A stretch of 64,000 nucleotides of DNA from Castor canadensis (GCF_047511655.1 NC_133390.1:167978083-168042082), one strand, 5' to 3'; counted from the stretch's first letter, positions 35,301 through 48,590 are shown. A program made the numbers and translations. The notes: generated by a model from the letters alone, not told the origin.

Positions 35301-36386
35301 ATGGCTCTGGTCAGAGCCAGGCCACCCCACGCTGTGCAGCCCACACTGCTCCTCTGCGTGCTGCTGCTGCTGCAGAGCCAGGGAGGGCACCGTGAATGGG
35401 GAAGGATGAAGGGTAAGTGATGGGCTGCATGGCTATGTTGGGAGAGGGCCACAAGGGCTGAGCTCAGTCTGAGGAGGACCTGAGAGATGGCACCTTTCTG
35501 CATACCCAGTGCTTACCTCAGCACTGTGCAGATTCTGGGCTGGTCCAATTCCAAAGATCCAAAATCAATAGTACATAGTGTGATGAAAGGTGCACCATGG
35601 CTTAGAATCCAATGGACAAACAAGGCAATTACACTTTAATTTATGGAGGGGTAAACATCCAGAGATACCCAGGGGGTAGGATATAGGTATAGAAATGGGA
35701 GTAAGTGTAGAAAGAAAGGACATTGGGCAGGAAAACGTGGAATGTACAGAGCTACAAGATAGTCATCATCAGAAGGAGCAGAGGTTGGCAGTGGAAGGGA
35801 CACTATTGAAAGGGCAGCGGGAACAGTAGAGAGAGACAAGAGGCAAGTCCATCTTCCTCTCTGGACCCTGCAAAATCTGGAAAGCAGGAGGGTTTGGGAG
35901 ATGTCTCAGGCTTCTTTGAGCTCTCAGGGTGAGAGGTTGGGGACTTCATTAAGGCAGTGTCTACTAGGGAGACAAGTCCTGATGCAGGTGTTTGGAGAGA
36001 GTCCAGGAATCACAGGCACTGAGGTATAGGGGACATGGGGAAGGATAACAGGGAGCATAGGATTTCAAGCACTACTGATTCCAAGGATTTAGTGAGGAGC
36101 ATAATGGAAGTTCCCAGAAAGTGTGGGAAGATTGTGAATGGGACCTGGGTCCTGGGTTTCTGTAACAGCTTTAACTTTGAGAAGGATGATCTCCAGGCAA
36201 CTGCTTCCATTCAAGGATTCCTGCCTCTTTTCAGAAACGCAACAACTATCCAAAGAAATCAAGGACTGTACTAAGCGGCCTCACATCTACATGTGCAAAA
36301 ACCCCTGTGAATCTGATCGAAGCTGTCAAGCAAATAACATATGCTGCTCCGCCTTCTGCGGTAATGTTTGCATGAGCCTTGAGTGA
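35301..36386 (+). CDS. WFDC10: WAP four-disulfide core domain protein 10
   Basis: Two coding exons on the plus strand: 35301-35412 (signal peptide; donor GTAAGT) and 36235-36386 (WAP core to TGA; acceptor CCTCTTTTCAG), joined in phase 1 to give 87 residues. A polar, arginine-bearing n-region (MALVRARPPHAVQP) precedes the hydrophobic TLLLCVLLLLQSQGG, which matches the human signal core. Eight WAP cysteines lie at 49, 58, 62, 68, 74, 75, 79 and 83, with x5, x5, x3 and x3 spacing. CQANNICCSAFCGNVCMS is shared with human WFDC10A/10B, closest to 10B. AATAAA at 36532 supports exon 2 as the last. It is the only plus-strand member here, between WFDC9 and WFDC11, as in human WFDC10A. A secreted, inhibitor-type role is family knowledge, not shown here. 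Confidence 0.93.
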
Positions 36387-36531
36387 GTATGTGGGCAGTG
36401 CTTTGGCTCCCATGACCCTCTGTTCAGAGAGACTCAGCCCACGACTGAAGCACGAGGACTTCAAATTATGAACACAAGAGCATCAACAGGAAAGTCACGC
36501 TCCCCACTCTCTGAACACCTTGTTCCTGTCA

Positions 36532-36537
36532 AATAAA
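36532..36537 (+). terminator. Poly(A) signal of WFDC10
   Basis: AATAAA 146 bases past the WFDC10 stop codon. It implies a 3' UTR of about 170 bases in the same exon. Confidence 0.75.
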
Positions 36538-37435
36538 CCAGAACAAATGCCCAAGGGCCCGGCCTCTTTGACTCCCACTACTGAGATCATTGGGAACCCA
36601 TGCAGTTCCCACAATGCCCCGCCCTTCTCGGGCAGGTCTCCACTCTCTCTCCCTGGTCGTGTTTCTCTCCTCTCTCCACTTGGCCTCTTGGCAGGGGGCA
36701 CCCTGCCAGCCCCCAGGAGACTCAGCTCTGAGGCTCTGCTCACTGATCCACTTGTCCCTGGGGAAACTTCTCATGTGCAGCATGTCCCAATGCTGAGAGG
36801 ACATTTCTCACCCTGGGGACAGAAGGACAGTTAGGCATGGAGGTAGACGCTGGATGATGGAGCCCCCTAAGGCCGCTTCCTACCCTTAGTCCTGGTCACC
36901 ACTACCCTGTTCTCCGTCATCCGCAGTTAGTATCTGCTTACAAGGAGAATAATAAGTCTAGGGAAATCGAGTGTTGTGCCCAAGGTCACAGGGAGTGAGA
37001 AGATGATGCGACCAGAGGAGGATGTTCTTCTGGAATCCCTGTTTGCTCAATCTCTCCATTACCTGAGGCCCGAGGAATGTTTTGAGTTCCTACACCAAAC
37101 TTCCTCCTGCCCATCACCCTCAATATGGACACTCCTATGGTGGGGCCTGGGTTGTGGATTGGGACTGGAGACTCCAGTGCTTGCCATAAACTGAATGTCC
37201 CCCACCATTCCCAACCCTCTTCCTTATGTTCTCATTCTCTTTTGATCCAGAGGAGCACCAAGGAGTGGGAGAAGAAGTGGTTCGTGCCGACATTGCTGAA
37301 GATTCTTTGGGCAGGGTGGCTCTGGGTCTTGCCTGTATCCTATTGTAACTTAGTGGAGATCAGTTGCTGGGGGTACAGACTTTCTCCTGCTCTGTGAAAT
37401 CACAGCTCTTCTGAGATGATCCTGGGTCACATGTG
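36538..37435. other. No gene recognised downstream of WFDC10
   Basis: Several overlapping frames of 60-104 codons on both strands reflect high GC rather than coding. A MIR-like core (TGCCCAAGGTCACAGGGAGT) lies near 36977. Confidence 0.4.
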
Positions 37436-37439
37436 GCTG

Positions 37440-37805
37440 CATTAGTCAGCTTCACATTACTACAACAGGCTACCTGAAGCAGCTCATTTAGAAAAGGTTA
37501 TTTAGCTCACAGCTTAGGATCAAGTCCAAGAGCATGTGGGCACATGGGTTTCAGGTCTCTGTAAGGGTGATACACTGTGTCAGGAGCACATGTCAGAGCA
37601 ACTGCTCAAATCATGAGACAGAAAGCAGAGAGATAGGACAGGCCAGGGTCCCGCCATCCCTTTCAGGGGCGTGCCCTCTCTGACCTAAGGACTGCTCAAT
37701 AGGTCCTACCCCTAAAAGACCACAGCAGTTTCCAACAGCCCCATCCTGGGGACCAACCTTTGACACAGGGACTCTTGGGGGACACAAATGCAAACTATAG
37801 CAGTG
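37440..37805 (-). repeat. MaLR-type LTR fossil, antisense
   Basis: CATTAGTCAGCTTCACATTA at left, ACACAGGGACTCTTGGGGGA and AAATGCAAACTATAGCA at right fit an antisense MaLR-type LTR. Solitary, old; subfamily uncertain. Confidence 0.5.
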
Positions 37806-38139
37806 GCCAATTGGGACATGGTGTCAAATGTGAAGAGAATTCAGGCCCAGAGGCAGGTATGGAGTTTTATGGTCCAGCCCAGTGATTTTTTTCTTGGGCC
37901 ATCATCTTGCTTCAGTAAGGAGACAGCAGAGGAGAGAAAAGCTCCATCAAATGAGAGCTTCTGAACCACCTCATAAGCATCACAGGACTCTGAGTATTCT
38001 ATATATAGGAGTTTTAGCTTCACCTCTGCCAAGGCTGTTCTTGCACAAAGGGATCTTAGGAAAGAGATCAAGATCAAACACCAACCAGACATCTCTAGAG
38101 GCAGATGGGCAGCAAGAGCATGTTCTCCAAGACATCTTG

Positions 38140-38565
38140 TGTAAGTTACATTTCTCACCACTGTGACCAAAGACCTGACTGAAGCAACTTAAGGAAAGAA
38201 AGGTTTATGTTGGCTCACACTTTCAGAGGTGTTAGTCCATCATGTGTGGAGGGCAAGGCAGGTCACATAATGTAGGTCAGAAAGCAGCAAAAAGAAATCC
38301 AAGAATGGGCCAAGGCAAGAAATAATACCAAAGACACACTGCCAGGGATCTGCTTCCAAGTAGGCCCTGCTTCCTATCTTTCACCATCTCCTAATCATTT
38401 CATCACATCATGAATCTGTCAAGGGATTCATTCATTCATTAAATCAGAGCCCTCATGACTTAATTGTCTCGGCAAACACCACCTCAGAGGTGTGCTTTAC
38501 TAATCTCCTAGGTATTTTTCAATCCAATCAAGTTGACAACCAAGACTAACCATCATACCTCTTCT
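38140..38565. mobile_element. hAT-like non-autonomous DNA transposon (URR1-like), second copy
   Basis: Same layout as 18812-19239: left TTACATTTCTCACCACTGTG, inner AAAGGTTTATGTTGGCTCAC, right AAGTTGACAACCAAGACTAA. Diverged; the target duplication is not clear. Confidence 0.5.
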
Positions 38566-38569
38566 TTGT

Positions 38570-39800
38570 TGTTTTCCCAGATAGCTTCATTACCAAGCAT
38601 CTTTTTGGGCCATGGCCCAAATACTTCTAATAGCAACTACTAAGAGAAAAAATATTACTTGCCAATGGCCATATAGAGAATGACCTTCCACAAAGACCAG
38701 TGCTTTCTTTCATGTGGAAATACCATGGGTACCAGGACGATCTATTCCCTCTCACTGGCATGACTATACAATCAATGGACCATTTTGTCATAATTCTACC
38801 AGAAGGGTTTCTCTGCTCCTGTCAAATAACTAGTGCCCTGACCTCTGGTCCAGGGAGCTCTCTGGACAGCCACTGTGCCCCAGTGAAATCAGAGGTTATA
38901 CCCAGAATATGGTTGCGAAGGAGTGCCTACCTGGTCATAACTGTGTACTCTTGTCTTCCATGGAATCATTTGTGAGATCTGTTACTAAGTAGAATATGTG
39001 AGTGAGGACACCTGAAAGAGCTTAAATCTTAGTGGGCAGAGGAGGAAGCAAATGCAAATCTGCCAAGAGCTAGGACCTATAAAATGACAAGTTCCAGCCT
39101 CCAGAGGATCACAGGTCAGTCTGATTTGTTTGAAACCAAACACATAGCCTAGGTTGCCCTGCTTTTGCATTATTTCTTCCCTTCCTATGATCTAGACTTG
39201 CTCTTCCTCCATGTGAATGGTACAGTAGGAGCTAGAAGGATCCTCCCACTCATACACCATTGACACTGCGACTCCCTCCTCATTTTCATCAGGCTGCACC
39301 TGATGCTCACAGATGGCCCCATCCCAATGCTATTATCATCCTAACCTCTAGTAGTTGCTCCTCATAACAAACCTAAGATACCTAATTAATGAGCTATAAG
39401 AAGTTATCTGAAATACAAAGGGTGGGTTTAGATGTTGAGGTCAATTATCTACCAACAAGAAAAGTCCACTGAACTAAATACCATTAAAATATATACAACA
39501 TGTAACATTCAAGGATAGTCCTCTATTCAGGGAAGTTGTTGCCATCCCTAAAACTCTAAAGTTACATTATTTAGAAGTATCCCCATCCGTTAATGTGTCC
39601 ACTATCTTGAGAAGAGTTCACTTCTTGAAAATCTTTCATGAGAAATGATAAAAGACAAAGATAAGAATCTAAGTCAGAGGGCACTAAACTTGTGATTTCT
39701 AAGACTGTTCTGAATGGTTGTTGCTGGGTATGTACCCTCCCTCCCTCCCTTTATTATGTCAATTCAAGTATTCTGTTACTTACAGGAAGTTTTCTTGAAT
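38570..39800. other. No gene recognised
   Basis: Unique-looking sequence. A 91-codon plus frame at 38700-38975 has no recognisable feature. Confidence 0.35.
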
Positions 39801-40269
39801 TACATCTTTTAATTTATTTATTTTTAGTTGGCAAAATTGATTATATTTATCATGTATATCATGATGCTTTGATAATGTATAAGTTTTGGTATGTTAAATC
39901 TAGCTAATTAACATACATACTACTTCACTTTTTGTGTTGAAAATATTCCCAATCCACTTTTAGTGTTCCTCAAAAATATATGATCAGTAACTATAGTTAC
40001 CATGCTGTGTAACAAATCTCTTGAATTTATGGCTCCTATCTAACTGAAATTTTCTTTTTACCAACGTCTTCCCAACCTCCACCCTGAGACCACAGGAACC
40101 ACTGTTCTACTCTCTGCTTCTAAAAGTTCAACTTTTTTAGTTTCCATATTAAGTGAGATGATGCAGTACTTGCTCTCTGTATCTAACTTATTTCACTTAA
40201 TGTAATATCCTCCAAATGTTGTCACAAATGACACAATTTCCTTCTTTTTAAGGTTGAATAGTATTTTGT

Positions 40270-40271
<2 letters not shown>

Positions 40272-40313
<42 letters not shown>

Positions 40314-40390
40314 CATTTATATATATACATGTATATATATATATATATGTATGTACATATGTATATATGTACATGTATATATATACATTT
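40272..40390. repeat. (AT)n microsatellite with palindromic ATGTAC-rich flank
   Basis: A pure AT run at 40272-40309 continues as self-complementary ATACAT/ATGTAC variants to about 40390. Confidence 0.95.
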
Positions 40391-41251
40391 TCTTTGTCTA
40401 TTCATCCATTGATGTAATGAACATGGAAGTACAGATATATCTTCAGCATGACGATTTCATTTCTTGTAGATATTTATCCAGTAGTGGGATTACTGAATTG
40501 CATAATTCTGTTTTTAGTTTTTTTAAAAACCCCTATAAATCTTTCAGTAATGGCTGTACATACTACTTTGCATTTCCACCACCAGTGTACCAGTGTTCTC
40601 TTTCCTCCACATCCTCACCACCCATGTTATCTTTTGTCTTTTTTATGTCTTTTTGTTAATAGCTACTCTGGCAGGTGCGATATGATGGATCCTCATGTTT
40701 TAATTTGCATTTCCCTGATTGATGTTGTTTATCTTTTTCTCATATTTCTGTTAGCCTATTGTCTTCTTTTAAGAATGTCTGTTCAGGTCCCTTGCCCATT
40801 TTCAAATCAAGTTATTTTGTTTTCTTGCTATTGAGTTGTTTGAGTTCCTTATGTACTTTGTATATTAATTTATAAATATTTTCTTCTGTTCTGTAAGTCA
40901 TCTCTTCATTTTGCTGATAGTTTCCTGGTTGTACAGAAGCCATTTAAGCTTAATAAAATCTCACTTTTCATTTCCTCTTTTGTTAACTGTGTTATTGGGA
41001 TCGTATCCAAAACTCATTCCCAGAAAAATGTCATAGAGATTTTCTTCTATGTTACCTTGCAGTACCCTTACAGTTTCAGGCCTTATGTTTAAGTCTTTAA
41101 TCAATTTTAAGTTATTTTTGTATAAGGTGAATATAAGGGTTCAATTGCATTCTTCTGCATGTGGATATCCAGTTTTGCCAACACCATTTATTGAAGAGAC
41201 TGTCTTTCTCTATTGTGTGTTCTTGATACCTTTGTCAAAAAACAATTATAT

Positions 41252-41332
41252 GCAGGGATGGGGCCATATGGTAGAGCACCTGCCTAGCAAGTGCAAGGCC
41301 CTGAGTTTAAACGTCAATACTGCTAAAAAAAC
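41252..41332 (+). mobile_element. ID-type SINE
   Basis: CATATGGTAGAGCACCTGCC and AAGGCCCTGAGTTTAAACGT; inserted in old L1. Confidence 0.85.
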
Positions 41333-42299
41333 TTATGGCCAATTGTATATGAATGTCTGGATTTATTTCTAGGCTCTGTTCCATTTGTACCATGCTGCTT
41401 TGGCTACTCTTAGTGTTTCTGAATCAGATAACATGATGTCTTTTTTTTCCTTTTGCTTAAGGTTGTTTTGTTTATTTGGAGTCTTTTGTGCTTCCAAATA
41501 AATTTTGAGAGTGATTTTTCTCTTTCTATAAGAAGTTTCGTTGGTATTTTTATAGAGATTATGTTAAATCTATAGTTCACGTTGGGTATTATGGACATTT
41601 AAACAATATTGATTCTTTTAACCCAGGCATGTGAGAGATCATTCCATTTATTCATGTCTTTAATTTCTTTCATCAGTGTTAAATAGTTTCCAGGTCTTTC
41701 ACCTCTTTGGTCAAATCTGATCCTAAGTATTTTAAATTTTGCAGTTGTTTCAAATGGGATGGTTTTATTCATTTCTTTTTCTATAGTTCAATGTTAGTTC
41801 ATAGAAATGGTATTATTGGTGTGTTCATTTTATGTTCTGCAACTTTGTTGAATTTCCTTATCATTTTAAGAGTATATTGGTAAAGTCTTTAGAATTTTTT
41901 GTGTATAAAATCATGTCATCTACAAACAGATACAAATTAACTTCTTGCTTCTTATTTCATTCTCTTTCCTAATTCAACACTTTTAATAATGTGTTGAATA
42001 GAAGTGGCAAGAGTGAGCATCCCTTGTCTCCCACTTTGTCTTAGAGGGAAATTTTAACTTTTCACCATTGAGTATGATGTTAGCTCTATGTTTTTTATAT
42101 ATGGCTTTTTATGGTATTGTGGTATATTTGTTCTACAGTTAATTGTTGAGAGTTTGTTTAATCATGAAATTACATTGCCTTTTCTGCTTCTATAAGAGAT
42201 CATTGTTCTTCATTACGTAAATGTGACATATTGCATTTATAGATTTCCATGTATTGAACTATCTTCTCTTCCCACTTGACCATAATCATCTTTTTTTTC

Positions 42300-42378
42300 T
42301 TCATCTTTTTTTTTCTTCTTCTTGAACTCAAGGAGTGATAGGCAAGCACTCCACCACTTGAGCCATGTCAACCCCTAG
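42300..42378 (-). mobile_element. ID-type SINE, partial
   Basis: GCAAGCACTCCACCACTTGA and GCCATGTCAACCCCTAGCC, with the T-rich tail at 42285-42315. Confidence 0.75.
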
Positions 42379-42434
42379 CCTATGAATAGTATTTTTAATG
42401 TTGAATTTGTTTTGCTTGTATTTTGTTTTGGCTC

Positions 42435-43350
42435 TACTAGGGATCTACTCAGCTGGACTTGGATTCTGGGTCTGCTTGTAATCATAGGGACTGACCTAGA
42501 GCCAGAAATACTGGCTTGAAGTTCCACTGGTGCTAGTCTGGAGAATGGGTGTTCAGGTACAGGTCTCGAGGCAAGGTCTGTCCTGGATCTTGAGACCTAT
42601 GAAGTCAGCCTGGGATTGAGGTACACAGGGGGCAGTCTTGGAGCCTTAGTTCAGCTCCAGGGTGTAAAGACAGGCTTGGACCCTGAATCTGCTGGAGTAT
42701 GAGGCTGCAGAAACCATCCTGGTATGTTGGAGTATAGGTACTGGCCTAGCCCTGGACAGTCTGGAGTGCTGGCATGATGTGAAATAGACCTGAAACCTGG
42801 GGCCACAGAGGATGGCTTGGGCTGGGTGGGCCTGTATCCTGTATCTACAGGGGTTAGCCTAGGTTTAAAAGTACTAGCCTGATAAATAATGGTATAAAAG
42901 CTAGCCTGGTACAGGGGTGGGACTTAAGCCTGTGGTCAGGGAGACCAATCTAGTGCTGAGAGGGGTCCACAGCCTGGGATTTAGGGGCCAGACTGGCCTT
43001 GTAGTGGGCCTGGAACCTGAACCTGTGGAGGCTGACCTGATACGAACCTGAAGCCCAGGGCCCTTGGAGTTGGCCTGGCACTGAGGCAGATTCAGAGATA
43101 GAGTCCTCCAGGTAGTCCTGGATCCTGAGGCTGTGGTCTCTACCTGTGTCAGGGCAATTGAATACTCAGTCTGAGGGTACTGGCCTGGGACCTACAGGAA
43201 GTATCTGCATAGGCCAGCTGGAAGACTAGGTCCACAGGTGCTGGCCTAATGACTAGGGCTACACAGCTCACCCTGGTGCTAGGAGTGGTCTGGAGGCTGA
43301 TAGCACTGAGGCTGGCCCAGTACTACAGGAATTCTGGAGCCAGAAGCCAG
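42435..43350. repeat. Degenerate minisatellite, GGCCTGG-type units
   Basis: About 0.9 kb of imperfect tandem units of roughly 35-50 bases that recycle GGCCTGG, CCTGAACCTG, GGAGTGCTGGC and GGGGTTAGCCT phrases. Units are too diverged for an exact period by eye. It abuts the 5'-ward side of the old minus-strand L1. No long frame runs through it. Confidence 0.75.
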
Positions 43351-43900
43351 TGAGGTAGATTTATGTGTCATTTATTTTTTCTGACAGTTAAAAATCTGAT
43401 TCCTATCATCTACAACTTATTTACATATTTGTTTAATCTTGTTTATATGTAAAGTCATTTTAGAATTTACACATAAATCTGAGTGAACCAAATTTACCAG
43501 AGAGCAGATCTTCCAAAAACTAAATGAAAGAACTGCTTGTCAAGTCCCCACATTAAAATGATACATGAGAAATAATAAACTTCTATTCTCTGAAGCCTGA
43601 AAGATTAGCTTTTCATTTCTAGGTTTACCAAATGGGGGCGGCAAAGATTGTAATCTTGAATACATTGCTGGATGATAGAAACAATATATGGATTTTAATA
43701 AGGTAATCAAGGTAGTAGGACAGTGTGAACAAAAGCCAAGCCCCACTGTTAGAAAATGAGTTTGTTTATCATGAGTTTGCTGCTGCTTACTCCTCAGTAA
43801 GAATACATTAGTGCTCCTAAAAGTAGCTCTGATTTCTCTTAAACATCTGTCAGCTCATACAGGTGGTGGGTCAGTGGGAAGTTAGGGTTCTAGCCTTATT
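43351..43900. other. No gene recognised
   Basis: AT-rich unique-looking sequence without coding or repeat signatures that I can name. Confidence 0.35.
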
Positions 43901-43907
43901 CTAAGAT

Positions 43908-43980
43908 TATGTTTTCTGTACTAGGGATCACTTGCTAAGCAAGTGCTCACGCTACCACTGAGCTATGTCTCCAGACCAAG
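43908..43980 (-). mobile_element. ID-type SINE
   Basis: TTGCTAAGCAAGTGCTCACG and CTGAGCTATGTCTCCAGACC. Confidence 0.78.
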
Positions 43981-43984
43981 GCAT

Positions 43985-44395
43985 TAATTCTTTTTAAATG
44001 GTTTTATTATATTTTTAATCAGTATCATTAATAACACAAGGGAGTTGCATTGTGGTAATTCATACATGTGTACAGTATACTTTGAACAAAGTCACCACCT
44101 CCATTGTATCAACCATTCTTCCCTTCCTCCTCCCTACCTTGTTTCCAAACAGTGCTGGGTGGGTTTCATTATGCTGTCCTCAAACACATACATGTAACAT
44201 ATTTTGATCCTCTCCCCCCTCAGTATCCTTTTCTTTCCCCTTCCCCTTTCCCATTGATCCCCTCCACCCCATGGACCCCCTTTCATACTCATGTCCCATT
44301 ATTACTATTGTCATCCCCACCATTATTATTATCATCATCATTTTAAGGTTAGGTTCCACAAATAAGTGAGAACATGCAACATTTGGTAGCAACTG
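43985..44395 (-). mobile_element. Old LINE-1 3' end
   Basis: Antisense 3' UTR: AATCAGTATCATTAATAACA, ACAGTATACTTTGAACAAAG and AATAAGTGAGAACATGCAAC. Confidence 0.6.
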
Positions 44396-44747
44396 TATCT
44401 ACCTCAGATTTTATCTATACTCAGAATTGTATTTACAACAGCCTAGTGCATCTTCTGACATGGATCCCTGGTGAACGTGACAGATGAAAAGGCAATCTGA
44501 CCCAAAAATCTTAGCATTCTTCTCCCTCGACTTAGCTGACATGCAGAGTTTCTGTCTAAATAAATAGTACCACTATTCACCTAGGTCTCTTTCTTAAACA
44601 GACTTTTCTTCTTGTTTTTTCCCCTTTTTCACTGTCCAAGGTTGGGATCCAAACGAAACTTCTGCATTATAAGTTTTCTGTAAGAGAAAAATTTTAGGTG
44701 CTTAGAGGCCAGGGCACTCTTAGAAACAAACATTCATCCTCAAGCTT

Positions 44748-44845
44748 TTTTTTTTTTTTTAATACTGGGTTCTGGGATTTGAACTCAAGACCTTATGCTT
44801 GCTAGGCAGACACTCCACTACTTCAGCCACTCCACCAGCCCCAGC
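44748..44845 (-). mobile_element. ID-type SINE
   Basis: T-run tail, then TTATGCTTGCTAGGCAGACA and CACTCCACCAGCCCC. Near the possible last exon of WFDC11. Confidence 0.88.
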
Positions 44846-45165
44846 CCCAAGCTTGATAGTGCCCATCCCCACTAGCGGAAATAGCTTAATGCACCAACGG
44901 GAATCATCCACCTCTAAGAGGGTGAGATATTGGTCCATTGAACAGCCTGGCTGAGCCAAATGAGCCCATAGAAAAGTTTGACTATGGTGAGATATCTGGA
45001 CAAAAGTTAGAAAAATAGCAAATTGTTGAGTGCTATAAAGAGGACAAATGAGCATTAACTATGTAATGAAAGAAGCTGTGGACTCTAAGCTAGTTCCTGG
45101 CTTATTTGCCAATAAATTGCTTTCCAGCTTGGGAGACATTGTTGTCTGCTCATTTTTGCACCTCA

Positions 45166-46445
<1,280 letters not shown>

Positions 46446-46449
46446 GATG

Positions 46450-46775
46450 CTGATGATACGTGTCTGAGCTTGCAGTCAGATTGTTTTCTTTCCCAGCTTC
46501 TGCTCTTGACCCCTTCAAGAGATAGAAATAGAGAAGAAAATTGCAAAGCAAGAGGAAGTGCCTATAGAAATTTCTTCATGCTTCATCTTCCAGTTATTAC
46601 TCCTTGTACTCTGCCCACCCAACAACAGATATACATCAAAGCTGAATGCTAGCTTTGCTAAACATATCTCTCTGTTCGCACCTGTTGTTTTCCTTTTGCG
46701 GAATAAAAAAATTTTAATGTATTGCCTTCCCTTGATTAAAAGGTAATTCAGATTCATATTGCAAAATACTTAAAA
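46450..46775. other. Upstream flank of WFDC11, nothing recognised
   Basis: Overlapping 60-80 codon frames on both strands have no signature. May contain the WFDC11 promoter, but no element can be named. Confidence 0.3.
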
Positions 46776-46777
46776 TA

Positions 46778-46880
46778 AGTCAGGTTTGGTGGTACACGCC
46801 AGTAATCCTAGCACTCAGGAAACTGAAGTAGGAGAATCCAGCCTGAGCTCTATCATAAGACCCTGCCTCAAAAAAAAATT
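46778..46880 (+). mobile_element. B1-like SINE
   Basis: GGTTTGGTGGTACACGCCAG to AAGACCCTGCCTCAAAAAAA. Confidence 0.85.
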
Positions 46881-47034
46881 TAAGCACAAAAAAGAACAAA
46901 GAAGAAAATGAAATATTCCTAGCAATTTCACTATATTAGTATAAAATACTCAATATAAGCACACACGTACACAAATTGTAAGCACACACACATACATGAA
47001 TTGTTTCAACAAAACTGAAATTGTGTATTGGTCT

Positions 47035-47125
47035 TTCTTTTTTGGTGGTGCTGGGATTTTAACTCAGGGCTTCAACTTGCTAGACAGGCACTCTACCATT
47101 TGAGCCACACACACCTCCAGCCGGT
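47035..47125 (-). mobile_element. ID-type SINE
   Basis: CTTGCTAGACAGGCACTCTA and TTGAGCCACACACACCTCCA. Confidence 0.85.
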
Positions 47126-47251
47126 GTTCTTTCATTTCAACTTGAACAACTCTCTTTAGGCAGATGTAGTGGTTATGAACCCCTCAGTATTTTTCATTAT
47201 TATTATTTAGCCCTTTATTCAAATCATTCTTTTATTTTTATTTATTCATTG

Positions 47252-47372
47252 GATTTTTTTTTGAGACATAGTCTTCTATGTAACCTAGGCTAAACTTGAA
47301 CTCACAGTTCTCCTGTCTTAGCCTCCTAAATGCTGAGAGTATATGCATACACCACCACACCTATCTTAATTC
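47252..47372 (-). mobile_element. B1-like SINE
   Basis: GAGACATAGTCTTCTATGTA and AGCCTCCTAAATGCTGAGAG. Confidence 0.8.
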
Positions 47373-48399
47373 TTTTATTTTTTGATTGATATATAATATT
47401 GGCACTTATTAGTGAGGTACAATGTATGTTTTGATTCACGTATACATTAATTAGGTGGTAATCAATTCAAAGTGTTTTGTATATCTAACACCTTAATGAG
47501 TACTTAAGTGAGTACATTCAAATTCCTCTCTTCAAACTATATTGAGCTATACAATGTATCATTAATTATATTCACCCTACTGCACCATAAAACAACAGAA
47601 TTTGTTCCTCCTATCATATAGTAACATTGGACCCACTGACAAGTCTTTCCCCTTCTCCCCTCCTCTCTATTCTCCCTAACGTCGGTAACCACTGCTTTGC
47701 TTTCAACTTGTATGAGATCAACTTTTGAAATTTCACTCATGAGTAAGATCATATGGTATTTGTCTGTCAGTGCCTGACTTATTTCACTTAATAATGTCCT
47801 CCAGGTCCATCCATGTTGTCACAAATAACAGGATTTCATGCTTTGTGGCTGAATAATACTCCATCATATATATTATCACATTTTCTTTATCCATTCACCC
47901 ATTGGTGGACATTTAGGTTGGTTTTATATTCTGGCTATTGTGAATAATGCTGCAATAAATTTGGAAGTGCAGTTTTCTTTCTAACATGCTGATTTCCTTT
48001 CCTTTGGGTATTTACCCAGCAGTAGGTTTTCTAGATAGTATAGTTTTATGGGTTTTATTAGGAACCTCCCTACTGTTCTCTCTAATAGCTATACTAATTT
48101 TCATTCTCATTAACAGAGTGTAAGACTTCCCCTTTCTCACATAATCAAAAGATTTGTTCATTGGTTTTTTGTTGTCCTTTCTACAATATGTATTGTCCCT
48201 AGGGTAAGGTGGTATCTCACTGTGGTTTTTATATCCATTTCTCTGATGATGAGTGATGTTGAGTGTTTATTCATATATCTACTGGCCACTTGTATGTCTT
48301 CTTTTAAGAAATGTCTATTCAGATCTTTAGCACCTTTTTAAAATCAGATTATTTGGTCTTCACTATTGAGATTTTTTAATTGTTTGTATATTCTGAATG

Positions 48400-48482
48400 C
48401 AGTAGTCACTTTTTCCATTGCTGTGACAAACTCCTGAGGAAAAAACTTAAAGGGAGCAATTATTTATTTTGGCTCACAGGTT
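48400..48482 (+). repeat. Fragment sharing the left end of the URR1-like or MaLR-antisense repeats
   Basis: CACTTTTTCCATTGCTGTGA and ATTTATTTTGGCTCACAGG, cut short by a B1 at 48485. Too short to assign. Confidence 0.45.
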
Positions 48483-48484
48483 CA

Positions 48485-48590
48485 GAGTTTTTCTGTGTAG
48501 CCCAGGCTGGTCTCAAACTTGTGTTCCTCTCTCAGCCTCCCTAGTGCTGAGATTACACACATTAAACACCACACCTGGCTCTCTTTTTTA
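48485..48590 (-). mobile_element. B1-like SINE
   Basis: TGTAGCCCAGGCTGGTCTCA and AGTGCTGAGATTACACACAT. Confidence 0.8.

Larger units (their letters stand above)
39805..42250 (-). mobile_element. Old LINE-1, minus strand
   Basis: Antisense 3' UTR then ORF2: TTCACTTAATGTAATATCCT, CATTTCCACCACCAGTGTAC, TTAATTTGCATTTCCCTGAT. The minus frame 41598-41410 reads FNIISIKIPTKLLIE and [13 protein letters not shown], matching ORF2. The AT tract at 40272 replaced part of the TCCATTGTATATAT region, and an ID SINE sits at 41252. Confidence 0.85.

Noticed and set aside
36495-36834. Several 80-100 codon frames on both strands after WFDC10
   Set aside because: They overlap each other in a GC-richer stretch that starts in the WFDC10 3' UTR, with no family signature.
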